From Bacilli bacterium (lineage in GTDB: Bacteria; Bacillota_I; Bacilli_A; RFN20; CAG-826): a stretch of 34,335 bases of DNA. The first letter of the stretch is position 1. Each line of letters begins with the position of its first letter. Below the pieces are notes generated by a model, which worked only from the letters and a program-made list of their open reading frames with translations, ran no database searches and was not told the origin of the DNA. The stretch lies in contig CAAFZT010000053.1 of NCBI GenBank assembly GCA_900767605.1, positions 1 to 34,335 on the forward strand, written 5' to 3'. The translations under genes and the position numbers were made by a program. Shown here one piece after another: positions 8,051 through 16,220 of this stretch.

Positions 8051-8060
8051 GCTCATTCCT

Positions 8061-8540
8061 TTATTTGTGATAGGGCTCATGATGGGCGATGCGAAAAGCC
8101 CGATAGAGCTGTTCCAGCAACATGATTCGTGATAATTGATGGGGGAAGGTCATTTTCCCAAAGCTAATAGAATCATTCGCCCGGGCTTTTAAGGCGTCCG
8201 ATAGACCGAGTGATCCTCCTATTAAGAAAATTAACGAGGAACGCCCTTTAACAAAAGCATTTTCTAGGTAAGAAGAGAAAGAGACGGAGTCGAATTCCTT
8301 TTGGTTTAGATCCATGGCAATGACATAATCACCAGATTTAATCTTTTGAAGGACACGGGCCCCTTCTTTTTCTTTGATTTCCGCTTCTTCTTTGGGGCTT
8401 AAACCCTCTTTCGTGGCTAGGTCGGGGAATTCCTCCACCGTGACCTTCGCGTAGGCCTGGAGGCGTTTTAAATATTCCTCCGCGGCAGACCGCCAATAGG
8501 ATTCCTTCAAGGAACCAATGCAATAGAGGGTGATTTTCAT
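8061..8540 (-). CDS. rlmH: 23S rRNA pseudouridine1915 N3-methyltransferase RlmH
   Basis: 159 residues, exactly the family length. The start at 8540 has GGAGG 9 nt upstream; an upstream ATG at 8570 lacks one. It is a SPOUT-class methyltransferase with the knot motif FLIGGSLGLS (SAM site) and the invariant C-terminal FPHQLSRIMLLEQLYRAFRI...HEPYHK, which contacts the ribosome. It methylates pseudouridine 1915 in helix 69 of 70S ribosomes. It is the last gene of the gdpP operon, with its ATG overlapping the yycJ stop (ATGA). Confidence 0.96.
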   Translation of the reverse strand: MKITLYCIGSLKESYWRSAAEEYLKRLQAYAKVTVEEFPDLATKEGLSPKEEAEIKEKEGARVLQKIKSGDYVIAMDLNQKEFDSVSFSSYLENAFVKGRSSLIFLIGGSLGLSDALKARANDSISFGKMTFPHQLSRIMLLEQLYRAFRIAHHEPYHK

Positions 8541-9295
8541 TCCCAATCGCCTCCAAGAACCATGTCCCATTGCTTGGTAGGAACAATTTGGATGGAATCG
8601 GGGTCAATATTCCGGGATTCCAGCAGACGGCGGTAGGAAGAAACCGCAATGTCCGCCGTGTTGCATTCCTCGCTGATATGGCCTAAATACACCGCCTTGG
8701 TCCTTGGGCCAAGAACCTCGCTAAAATAAATCGCGCTATCGACATTGCTCAGATGGCCATGGTCGCTATGGATGCGGTCTTTCAGGCATTGGGGACGCCT
8801 GCTTTTATAAAGCATTTCCAAATCATGATTCGACTCGAAAAGGTAATAATCGCAATTTTGGAGAATCTTCAAGGCCTCATCATCCAAGTATCCAGTATCC
8901 GTGACATAGCCGAGTTTCTCATCGCCAACGCGAATTAAATAATTCACGGGATTTGGGGCATCGTGATGGGCGGAAAAAGGGAAAACGCATAGACGTCCCA
9001 CATCAATTCCGCAATAAGGTTCAATGGTCTCAAATACCTCATCGGGATTCAAAGAGCATTGGGTGGCGTAGACGGCTGTTGTTTTGGGCATTAAAGAAAC
9101 CGTGCCAATGTGATCGGTATGATCATGGGTAATGAAAAGGGCTTCGATGTCTTCCACCGATTTGCCAAGGATTTTAGTGCCCTCCGCCAAAGTTTTGCGG
9201 GGCACACCCATATCGATTTGGATCAAGGATTCCCCATCCGTGATGAGGGTGGCGTTTCCTTTCGATCCCGAAGCAACGAAAACAATGCGGATCAT
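8537..9295 (-). CDS. yycJ: Metallo-beta-lactamase-fold hydrolase, YycJ/WalJ family
   Basis: 252 residues. The MBL metal motif is THDHTDHIG (H-x-H-x-D-H), with further ligands in SAHHDAPNP, VTDTGYL and YLGHISEECN. The N-terminal ASGSKGNATLI is the YycJ/WalJ hallmark. Family members are 5'-3' exonucleases implicated in mismatch repair and replication-linked processes in Firmicutes. In many Firmicutes the gene lies in the walKR cluster next to rlmH; here it is joined to rlmH but follows dnaB instead. Its start overlaps the dnaB stop by 4 nt (ATGA). Confidence 0.92.
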   Translation of the reverse strand: MIRIVFVASGSKGNATLITDGESLIQIDMGVPRKTLAEGTKILGKSVEDIEALFITHDHTDHIGTVSLMPKTTAVYATQCSLNPDEVFETIEPYCGIDVGRLCVFPFSAHHDAPNPVNYLIRVGDEKLGYVTDTGYLDDEALKILQNCDYYLFESNHDLEMLYKSRRPQCLKDRIHSDHGHLSNVDSAIYFSEVLGPRTKAVYLGHISEECNTADIAVSSYRRLLESRNIDPDSIQIVPTKQWDMVLGGDWE

Positions 9296-10779
9296 TCCGG
9301 CATATCCACTTCACCCATCATAGCCGCCTGACGGGTTTGATATTCGTTGGAAGGTTCGCAGAAACGGGAATAGGCTTTTTGGAACAATAGGGTAATGGTT
9401 CCCGTTTGACCGTTACGGTTCTTGGCAATGATGATTTTCGTTTCCGACATATCGCCATTGGCCTTCTTTTCTTCTGCCGTCGGTTGAGGAGTTTCCGGTT
9501 CCGGCTCTCCCCCATTTTGCTTTTCGGCCTTCAATTGATATTTGGTTTTGATGGATTGGCCGGTAGCCGTGTAGTAGTCAGGGCGATACATGAGCATCAC
9601 GATATCAGCGTCCTGCTCAATGGCGCCCGATTCACGGAGGTTTGCAAGGTTAGGAACCTTATCGGGGTTATTATCAACGCTACGGTTAAGCTGCGATAAG
9701 CAGATAACCGGTAACTTCAATTGACGGGCCAACGTCTTCAAGGCTCCCGAGATATAGGAAACCTCTTGTTGACGGGCGTTCATGTCGAGCTTATCGGAAT
9801 AGGTGATACGGCCCAAATAGTCGATGACGATTAAGCCCAAATCCGGGTGAGTGGCTTTTAATTTCGTGGCTTTGGCGACCAGATCGCCCAATTTGGAGTT
9901 TGGGGTGTCGTCAAAGAAAAGCTCCGTTTGAGAGATTTCTTCGATAGCAGAGGCCACTTTCACGCGGTCTTTGCCATAGAGCTTTCCCGTTTGAATATCG
10001 TTATTGGAAACACAGGAGCGCGATGCAATCAAACGTTCCATGACTTTATCGGCGCCCATTTCGAGGGAGAAGAATCCGACGGGCACTTTCCCACGAATCG
10101 CCGCTTCATAGGCAAGGTTCATGCCAAAAGCCGTTTTGCCAACGGAAGGACGGGCAGCAAGGATGATTAAATCGCCTTTTTGCCATCCATGGGTCATCTC
10201 ATCGAGGCAGTTGTAACCCGAAGTTAAACCCGTTAAGCCTTTGTTATCGCTTTTGGATTTCTTTTCGATGTCTTCTCGAACCGCTAAAGCAACTTCGCGA
10301 GCACTCTTCATGCCTTGAACGGAACGCTTTTGGGCAATGCGAGTGATTTCATCATTGGATTGGAGGATGAAGTCGCCGATATTGGAAACGCCTTTGGAAT
10401 ATTGTTCTTGAATGCGGTTGGTCGCTAATAGCAATTGGCGAAGGACGCTTTGCTCATGAACCATATCGATATAGGTATCAATGTATTCCGGGGAAATAAC
10501 CGTGTTGAGCAATTGGAAAAGATAAGGGGTTCCGCCTGCTTGCTGATCCAATTTGGAATTGATGAGCTGGTCATTTAAAGTCTGGACGTCCAAAGGAAGA
10601 TGATGAGCGTGGAGTTCCTGCATGGCCGTGAAAATAATCCGGTTACGAGGATCGGCATCGCTAAAATCATCCGGTTGAAGGGAATCCAAACCAATTTCCG
10701 CCGCACCCGGGGAAATCAGCATCGAACCCAAAACGGAACGTTCCGCTTCTAAGTTACTTGGCAAAGCGATTGTCGCCAT
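9292..10779 (-). CDS. dnaB: Replicative DNA helicase DnaB (B. subtilis DnaC)
   Basis: 495 residues, longer than the usual 440-460. The N-terminal helicase-primase interaction domain spans about 8-110. The RecA-like core has Walker A ARPSVGKTAF (209-218), SLEMGADKVMERL, Walker B LIVIDYLGRI, LSQLNRSVD, and the arginine-finger region NLRESGAIEQDADIVMLMYR. Between DYY (about 403) and ETKIIIAKNRNGQTG (about 446) lies an extra Pro/Glu/Lys-rich stretch of about 40 residues where most DnaBs have a short loop. It unwinds DNA at the fork as a hexamer. The ATG overlaps the rplI stop by one base (TAATG). Confidence 0.96.
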   Translation of the reverse strand: MATIALPSNLEAERSVLGSMLISPGAAEIGLDSLQPDDFSDADPRNRIIFTAMQELHAHHLPLDVQTLNDQLINSKLDQQAGGTPYLFQLLNTVISPEYIDTYIDMVHEQSVLRQLLLATNRIQEQYSKGVSNIGDFILQSNDEITRIAQKRSVQGMKSAREVALAVREDIEKKSKSDNKGLTGLTSGYNCLDEMTHGWQKGDLIILAARPSVGKTAFGMNLAYEAAIRGKVPVGFFSLEMGADKVMERLIASRSCVSNNDIQTGKLYGKDRVKVASAIEEISQTELFFDDTPNSKLGDLVAKATKLKATHPDLGLIVIDYLGRITYSDKLDMNARQQEVSYISGALKTLARQLKLPVICLSQLNRSVDNNPDKVPNLANLRESGAIEQDADIVMLMYRPDYYTATGQSIKTKYQLKAEKQNGGEPEPETPQPTAEEKKANGDMSETKIIIAKNRNGQTGTITLLFQKAYSRFCEPSNEYQTRQAAMMGEVDMPE

Positions 10780-11240
10780 TATTTCTTCTCCGAAATGTGG
10801 ACGTTCAAGGTACCAATAACTTCGCCTTCTGCTCCTTTGTAGAGTTCGATGCGAAGACGGGTATAGCCAAGGCCATTGGCAGGATATTTGTCGATGAATT
10901 TGCGTTTATCGAGTTTGATGCCCCATTGTTTTTCCATTCCCTCGCAAATTTCTTTGGGGGAGATAGAGCCAAAAGCACGGCCATCGCTGCCGGTTTTTAA
11001 CGTAAATTCGACATTGATATGCTCCAAGCGGGTTTTGACTTCTTCCGCCGCTTTTTTGAGCTCTTTTTGGCGTTCCGCCTCTTGGGCGTTGTCGCGCTTT
11101 AGCTCTTGCTGAGTGGCATTCGTGGAAAGCTTGGCAAGCCCCCGCGGAATCAAATAATTGAGGCCATATCCATCACTTACCGTGACGGTCTCGCCTTTTT
11201 TGCCGATTTTCTTCACATCTTGAGTCAAAATAACTTTCAT
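10779..11240 (-). CDS. rplI: 50S ribosomal protein bL9
   Basis: 153 residues, normal for bL9. The N-terminal rRNA-binding domain has MKVILTQDVKKIGKKGETVTVSDGYGLNYLIPRGLA, followed by the long connecting helix (about 42-75) rich in Gln, Lys and Glu, then the C-terminal domain. It has a good ribosome site (AGGAGG) inside the end of gdpP and starts on the last base of the gdpP stop (TAATG). The order gdpP-rplI-dnaB is conserved in Bacilli. Confidence 0.97.
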   Translation of the reverse strand: MKVILTQDVKKIGKKGETVTVSDGYGLNYLIPRGLAKLSTNATQQELKRDNAQEAERQKELKKAAEEVKTRLEHINVEFTLKTGSDGRAFGSISPKEICEGMEKQWGIKLDKRKFIDKYPANGLGYTRLRIELYKGAEGEVIGTLNVHISEKK

Positions 11241-13309
11241 TATCGTAATCCTCCTAAGTCCGTTTTGGCTTCATCGAGATAAGTCGCCAAAGCGTCTAAT
11301 AATTTGTTTTCTACTACGGCAACCGTCGATCCTGGGAAAGAGGCCGCCGCCATGCCGAAGTGTCCGCCACCGCCAAGTTTTTCCATCAAGAGCTGAACAT
11401 TGATAGAACCATCGCTACGCGCGGAAATCGCAATCTCATTTTGCTTGATTCGCCCAATGACGAAGCTTGCATTCACGCCTTTGAGCTCGCGGATTTGGTT
11501 CGCGACTTTGGCCAAAGCGCTCTTTTCGATGATATCGGAATCATCGGAGACGCAATAGGCAACGCCCGTATAGGGGCTACGCATCGTCGAAGCGATTTTG
11601 GTCACTAAGTTGTATTCTTCGACTTCATCTTTCAAGAAATCGTCTGCTTTTGCATTATCCGCGCCGAATTCCTTCAAGATCTCGCAGGCTTCGAAGGAAC
11701 GAACCCCGGTCGCCTTGGATTTGAAGAAGGAAGTGTCGAGGAAGATACCCGAAAGCATAATCGTCGCGTATTCGGCAGGAATTTCGATGCGCGGGTTCGC
11801 CGAAGAATATTTAACGAATTCAGCGATGATTTCACTCGCGCTGCCCGCCGAGGGATCGATATAAGAGAGAACCGGTTTTTCGATGAACGCCTCGCCGCGA
11901 CGGTGATGGTCGATAACAATCGTTTTGCTCGATTTTTCCAAAGCCTTATCTCCCATAACCAGGGCGGGAACCGAGACGTCGACCACCACGAATAGGGTGG
12001 AAGGTCGAATCGATTCTTCTGCTTCTTTTGGAGAAATCGTCATGCGGTCCAAACGCGCTTTATCAAACGTCGACTGGAAGGCAAGGCGTGTTTTCTTTTC
12101 GGTGATGCGAGGATCGAAAATGATTTTATAGGGTTTCTTGTAATGCTCGCAGATTGCAGCAACGCCCAAGCAAGCGCCCAAAGCATCCATGTCCATGTCT
12201 TTATGACCCGAGATGTAGATGTTGCTTGCATCTTTGGCTAACCCAATTAGGGAGTTAGCGATAGAACGGAACTGGACGCGGCCCGTATTTTCCACCGCGG
12301 CCGTCTTGCCGCCATAATACTTGAGCTCTTCTCCATAATGGCTAACAACCGCCTGGTCTCCGCCGCGCGAATTGGCGATATCAATCGCGTTCGAAGCCAT
12401 TTCGGAGAGTTTGGTGATGTCATCAAAGCGATGGGCGAATCCAATCGAAAGGGTAGGGATAACCTGCTGACCTTTCCCTAGCATTCTGACGTTACTTAAA
12501 ACCGTGAAACCATCTTGTTCCATGCGGTCCAAAGAGGTGAAATTGCAAACGGCGAAATAGGAATCATTACGGATGCGACGAACCAAAACGCCCATCGTTT
12601 TCGCATAATCAAAAATGGCCGCGCGAACTTTGGTGATCAAGTCATTGCTATCGTCTTCAATTTTGCCGGCAACATCGGAATAGTTATCAATCATGATGAT
12701 GCCGACGCAGGTAGCCTGTTGACGGTTATATTCGCTGACCTGCTCATAGTCGGTAGAATCTTTGAAGATATATAAACGCGCTTCTGGCAAATACTTCACA
12801 GAATAATCTCTGCCATTGGCTTCGATTTTTTCGCTCATGTCTACCGGCGCATTCTTAAGTTCGGCAAGTTTTGGCTGCCATTCCAAAATATTGGCATCCA
12901 ATAAATCGATTTGACGTTCTTTGAATAAATTGTTCGTCCAAAGAACAAGGTCATTCTCGTCCGTGACAACCAACCCAATTTGACCGAAGTTATAAGCTTC
13001 TTGAACGTCGCTACCGATAATGGAAGAGGCATCCAAATCGCTCTTGCGGCGGATGTGACTCAGTTTCACTTCCGTCACCCAAACCACGAAGAAATCGATG
13101 ACGAAAATGCCAACGGTAATAAAAATCCAATATTCCGGCTTCACCTTTTCGTGAAAGCCTTTGGGGAAATCGAAGAAATAAAACAAAGCCACCACGGCGA
13201 TAGCCACGGCTTCGAATAGGAAAATACCCGCGGTCCACAATGTCATTTTATGCAAAGCATAAGACATGGAGAGGGAATGGTTGTTTTTGTGTTTCGATTT
13301 GCTTGCCAT
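11240..13309 (-). CDS. gdpP: Cyclic-di-AMP phosphodiesterase GdpP
   Basis: 689 residues. Two membrane helices (about 24-46 and 60-80) anchor a PAS-like domain (about 107-185) and a degenerate GGDEF domain (about 200-325, no GGDEF motif, as in the family). These precede the catalytic DHH/DHHA1 module. Motifs are SGHKDMDMDALG (367-378), VVVDVSV, IDHHRR (about 453) and the C-terminal GGGGHFGMAAA. The first motif has DMDMD where B. subtilis-type enzymes have a related acidic set, so metal ligands appear intact. It hydrolyses c-di-AMP to pApA and controls potassium and wall homeostasis. It is the first gene of a five-gene unit. There is no ribosome site; TATAAT lies 11 nt before the ATG. Confidence 0.95.
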   Translation of the reverse strand: MASKSKHKNNHSLSMSYALHKMTLWTAGIFLFEAVAIAVVALFYFFDFPKGFHEKVKPEYWIFITVGIFVIDFFVVWVTEVKLSHIRRKSDLDASSIIGSDVQEAYNFGQIGLVVTDENDLVLWTNNLFKERQIDLLDANILEWQPKLAELKNAPVDMSEKIEANGRDYSVKYLPEARLYIFKDSTDYEQVSEYNRQQATCVGIIMIDNYSDVAGKIEDDSNDLITKVRAAIFDYAKTMGVLVRRIRNDSYFAVCNFTSLDRMEQDGFTVLSNVRMLGKGQQVIPTLSIGFAHRFDDITKLSEMASNAIDIANSRGGDQAVVSHYGEELKYYGGKTAAVENTGRVQFRSIANSLIGLAKDASNIYISGHKDMDMDALGACLGVAAICEHYKKPYKIIFDPRITEKKTRLAFQSTFDKARLDRMTISPKEAEESIRPSTLFVVVDVSVPALVMGDKALEKSSKTIVIDHHRRGEAFIEKPVLSYIDPSAGSASEIIAEFVKYSSANPRIEIPAEYATIMLSGIFLDTSFFKSKATGVRSFEACEILKEFGADNAKADDFLKDEVEEYNLVTKIASTMRSPYTGVAYCVSDDSDIIEKSALAKVANQIRELKGVNASFVIGRIKQNEIAISARSDGSINVQLLMEKLGGGGHFGMAAASFPGSTVAVVENKLLDALATYLDEAKTDLGGLR

Positions 13310-13320
13310 AGGTACTAAAA

Positions 13321-13349
13321 ATTATAGGCATTCCAAGCAAACGCGGAAA
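13321..13349 (-). promoter_or_regulatory. Promoter of the gdpP operon, near-leaderless
   Basis: Consensus TATAAT (13321-13326) and weak TTTCCG (13344-13349), 17-nt spacing on the minus strand. Transcription would start about 4-5 nt before the gdpP ATG at 13309. Confidence 0.6.
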
Positions 13350-13373
13350 GCCTTCTTTCAATTCGATATTCTG

Positions 13374-13538
13374 CTATTCGCCTTTTTGCTCGGATTCACC
13401 CGTCTCTTCTTCTTTTGCCGACGTCTTTTCTTTGTCCTTCAAGGACAGGATATAGAAGCATACGGCAATCGTGATGGCAACAAGGGCGATCGTGACGATG
13501 ATGCCAATCACAGAGCTGTTCGCAAGGAAGAGTTTCAT
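13374..13538 (-). CDS. Small single-helix membrane protein
   Basis: 54 residues from ATG 13538 (MKLFLANSSVIG). One membrane helix (about 9-32) is followed by a highly charged Lys/Glu tail (LKDKEKTSAKEEETGESEQKGE), so it is probably N-out with a cytoplasmic tail. An ATG further upstream (13586) lies before the promoter. The -10 box TATACT ends 7 nt before the ATG and there is no ribosome site, so it is likely leaderless. It sits 64 nt upstream of gdpP on the same strand with no terminator between them. It may be a small partner of membrane-bound GdpP, which is inference from position only. Confidence 0.55.
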   Translation of the reverse strand: MKLFLANSSVIGIIVTIALVAITIAVCFYILSLKDKEKTSAKEEETGESEQKGE

Positions 13539-13545
13539 GAACTCA

Positions 13546-13551
13546 AGTATA
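13546..13551 (-). promoter_or_regulatory. -10 box of the 54-residue membrane protein, leaderless
   Basis: TATACT on the minus strand ends 7 nt before the ATG at 13538. TTCCCT, about 16 nt further upstream, could be a weak -35. Confidence 0.5.
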
Positions 13552-13632
13552 GGGCAAAGAACGTCAAAGGGAAGAGGGGCGCTCAAAATACGAACAAATC
13601 TCCTTTGTTTTATGTCTTACTTAAGCCTATTG

Positions 13633-14928
13633 CTATTCCTTCAGGCAATTAACGGGAACGACATGGATGCCATCTTCGTTTTTATAGCACATGCCATGGC
13701 TTGTTAAAATCATTTTGAACGCTGGTTTCTTCAATCCGCTTTTTTCCACTTTGTCTTCAAAAGCCTTTAAGGATTTGAACCCTTCTTGAAGGTTGCTTTC
13801 ACTAGCTATTTTAATTTCCACCGCACCGTATTCGCCATTAGGCAATTTGACAATGGCATCCACTTCTTGGCCGGAACTATCTCGGTAATGTCTTAGTTCC
13901 GCACCGATGGATTCTGCGTAAACAGATAAATCTCTTACGGCAAAGTCTTCAAAGAAAAAACCGAAAGACTTTAAATCAGCCAATAAATCGGCAGGTTGAA
14001 TGCCTAGGCAAGAGGTGGCGATTGAGGTATCGACAAAGTGGTGAGTCGGTGCGGTCCTAACGGCGACGCTAGTTCTTAAATTCAAGTTCCAAGCAGGCAG
14101 ATCGAAGGTGATAAACAGATTTTCCAACGTTTTCTTGTAGGACAAAAACGTTCCCTCGTCCAATTTGCTTCGCTCACCAGAAGCAATAATATCCGAAATC
14201 ATGCTCGTATTTTTGGCTTGAGTAGAAATATTTCTAGCTAACGTTTTTAGAACCAAGCTTAAAAGATCGGGGTCTTTGTTTTTTAGGAATTCTGCGAACT
14301 CATCGCTTTCCTCTTCGATGGTAAAAAGTCCATTAAAATAGTTTTGAGTAACGGCAAGCGCATATTCTTTTTTCGCTTTGATGGCGATGGGCCATCCTCC
14401 ACGGCAAAGATAAAAAGCGATGTCATGGATGGTAACGGGGTTTTGATTTTCGTAAACCGGGTCGAAAGAATAATTGGGGTCAAACATCCCCTTTAATGAA
14501 ACACGGCCTAAAGATTCGTGCGATTCCGACAAGGAAAAAGGCTTAAGCATCATCGTTGTGATTCTTCCCGCGGCGGAATTTTGAATTTTAGAAGGAAGGA
14601 CAGGGGTAGTGCTGCCAGTCAAAATATATTTCCCAAACTGGTAATCGTTATCGAGATCGTCTTTGATGACATTCCATATTTCCGGGGCTTTTTGCCATTC
14701 ATCAACAAGATGGGGATTCTCTCCAAGCAACGCCGAACGAGGATCTAAACGGGCCAATTCGATGGCATTCGTCGTCTTTAACGCGGTAACCGAGCGAGCA
14801 AATTCTTCACACATCGTGGATTTGCCGCAAAACTTCGGCCCCGTCACCAAAACACAACCAGACGAATTTAGCTTGGCCACCAATGTTTTTTCCGCAAGGC
14901 GCGGGATGTAATTTTTAACTTTTGCCAT
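13633..14928 (-). CDS. AAA_14 ATPase with C-terminal DUF4143 (PD-(D/E)XK-like) domain
   Basis: 431 residues from ATG 14928, chosen because AAAGGAG is 5 nt upstream; the adjacent ATG at 14931 is too close to it. The N-terminal P-loop is VTGPKFCGKSTM (about 28-39), with Walker B-like PHLVDEWQKAPEIW and sensor YILTGSTTPV. These are standard for AAA_14. The C-terminal DUF4143 half carries QEVDAIV...GAVEIK (D357, E371, K373), the D...ExK pattern of the PD-(D/E)XK nuclease fold. Family members are widespread, mobile and functionally obscure. Three exact 15-bp direct repeats spaced 23 bp lie 53 bp upstream. A truncated relative lies at 3241-3483. The P-loop and the D-ExK set are both intact, so it is probably active. 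Confidence 0.9.
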   Translation of the reverse strand: MAKVKNYIPRLAEKTLVAKLNSSGCVLVTGPKFCGKSTMCEEFARSVTALKTTNAIELARLDPRSALLGENPHLVDEWQKAPEIWNVIKDDLDNDYQFGKYILTGSTTPVLPSKIQNSAAGRITTMMLKPFSLSESHESLGRVSLKGMFDPNYSFDPVYENQNPVTIHDIAFYLCRGGWPIAIKAKKEYALAVTQNYFNGLFTIEEESDEFAEFLKNKDPDLLSLVLKTLARNISTQAKNTSMISDIIASGERSKLDEGTFLSYKKTLENLFITFDLPAWNLNLRTSVAVRTAPTHHFVDTSIATSCLGIQPADLLADLKSFGFFFEDFAVRDLSVYAESIGAELRHYRDSSGQEVDAIVKLPNGEYGAVEIKIASESNLQEGFKSLKAFEDKVEKSGLKKPAFKMILTSHGMCYKNEDGIHVVPVNCLKE

Positions 14929-14980
14929 CATATCTCCTTTCCATCATCCTAGTATAAATATGGATTAACCACAAGCCATT

Positions 14981-15041
14981 TTCGGTGTTTTGAAAGGTTT
15001 TGATTCGGTGTTTTGAAAGAATTTCATTCGGTGTTTTGAAA
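14981..15041. repeat. Three 15-bp direct repeats at exact 23-bp spacing
   Basis: TTCGGTGTTTTGAAA occurs at 14981-14995, 15004-15018 and 15027-15041. The 8-nt spacers differ (GGTTTTGA, GAATTTCA, ACTTTTTT). Spacing is close to two helical turns, so a protein would meet all copies on one face. The array lies upstream of the AAA/DUF4143 gene and behind the terminator of the sugar-acid operon. It may be an operator or a recognition array for that ATPase. Confidence 0.9.
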
Positions 15042-15115
15042 ACTTTTTTATCAAAAACCATTGAATTTCATATGTTTTTTATGGTTTTTAGAAAAAATGA
15101 CGAAATTCAGGCCAA

Positions 15116-15146
15116 GAAAAAAGAGGCCACCTCATGGATGGTCTCT
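15116..15146 (-). terminator. Terminator of the sugar-acid operon
   Basis: Minus-strand hairpin of AGAGACCATCC (15136-15146) with GGTGGCCTCT (15122-15131), one mismatch and one bulge, followed by six T. It lies 18 nt after the uxuA stop. Confidence 0.75.
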
Positions 15147-15164
15147 ATTGTAGGGTATTTGAAG

Positions 15165-16208
15165 TTATTTCAGCTTCTTTTCGGTTGCTTCGAACAAGCC
15201 GTTGATATAGGCGCATCCCAAAGCACGATCGAAGAGTCCGTAACCCGGCTTTCCCTCTTCCCCGAAGATGTTGCGGCCATGGTCGGGGCGAACGTATCCA
15301 TCGAATCCGTTGCGGACCAACGCTTCAACGATACCAGCCATGTCGAGGCTGCCGTCTTTGCTCCAATGGCCCACTTCGCAGAAGGAATCGTGGTCGTCCG
15401 TCCATTTGACGTTACGTAAATGAACGAAATGAACGCGGCCTTGCTTCGTGTATTTTTCCGCCATATGGATCAAATCGTTATGACGTCCCGCGCCAAAGGA
15501 ACCGGTGCAAAGGGTTAAGCCGTTGTTGGTCGAAGGAACCGCGGCGAACATCTTGTCCAAATCTTCTTCGCAGGAAACGATGCGCGGCAACCCAAACACA
15601 TCCCAGGGTGGGTCATCCGGGTGGATGGCCATCTTCACGCCGACTTCATCGCAGACGGGAATGACTTTGGAAAGGAAATAAACGAGATTTTGGAAGAGGT
15701 CTTCATGGGTCAACGTCGAATAGGCTTCGAGCAATCCTTGAAGTTCTTCTTGGCTATAGGATTCATCCCATCCTGGAAGATGGAGATGATGGGGATCCAC
15801 TTTCTTAAAATCCTCATAGGAATAAGAAAGGGAATTCGAGCCATCCGCGTTTTGATGGTGCATGTCCGTGCGGAGCCAGTCGAAGACCGGCATGAAGTTG
15901 TAGCAGACCACTTTGACTCCGGCTTCGGCGACGCGACGAACGTTTTCGATGTAATTTTCGATATAACGATCGCGGGTCGGGCGGCCGAGTTTGATGTCTT
16001 CGTGGACGGGAATCGATTCGATGACTTCCATCTCTAGTCCCGCGGACTCGGAAATTTTTTTGAGTTTGGCGAGGTCTTCTCTCGGCCAGACTTCTCCAAC
16101 GGGGACGTCATATACCGCGGTGACAACTCCGCTCATGTTCGGGATTTCGCGGATATACTGCAATGGGATGCTGTCTTTTTCGCCGTACCAACGGAAGGTG
16201 AGTTTCAT
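15165..16208 (-). CDS. uxuA: Mannonate dehydratase
   Basis: 347 residues from ATG 16208, with AGGAGG 7 nt upstream; the ATG at 16214 is one base from that site and is rejected. It is a TIM-barrel UxuA with family blocks YNFMPVFDWLRTD, AIHPDDPPWDVFGLPR, LCTGSFG (metal-ligand Cys), HFVHLRN and RPDHGR. It dehydrates D-mannonate to 2-keto-3-deoxygluconate (KDG) in the cytoplasm, using a divalent metal. It is the last gene of an 11-gene operon and is followed by a terminator. Its presence, together with the SDR reductase, marks the operon as hexuronate (glucuronate) catabolism. The downstream KDG kinase and aldolase are not here. Confidence 0.96.
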   Translation of the reverse strand: MKLTFRWYGEKDSIPLQYIREIPNMSGVVTAVYDVPVGEVWPREDLAKLKKISESAGLEMEVIESIPVHEDIKLGRPTRDRYIENYIENVRRVAEAGVKVVCYNFMPVFDWLRTDMHHQNADGSNSLSYSYEDFKKVDPHHLHLPGWDESYSQEELQGLLEAYSTLTHEDLFQNLVYFLSKVIPVCDEVGVKMAIHPDDPPWDVFGLPRIVSCEEDLDKMFAAVPSTNNGLTLCTGSFGAGRHNDLIHMAEKYTKQGRVHFVHLRNVKWTDDHDSFCEVGHWSKDGSLDMAGIVEALVRNGFDGYVRPDHGRNIFGEEGKPGYGLFDRALGCAYINGLFEATEKKLK

Positions 16209-16220
16209 GGACATTCCTCC

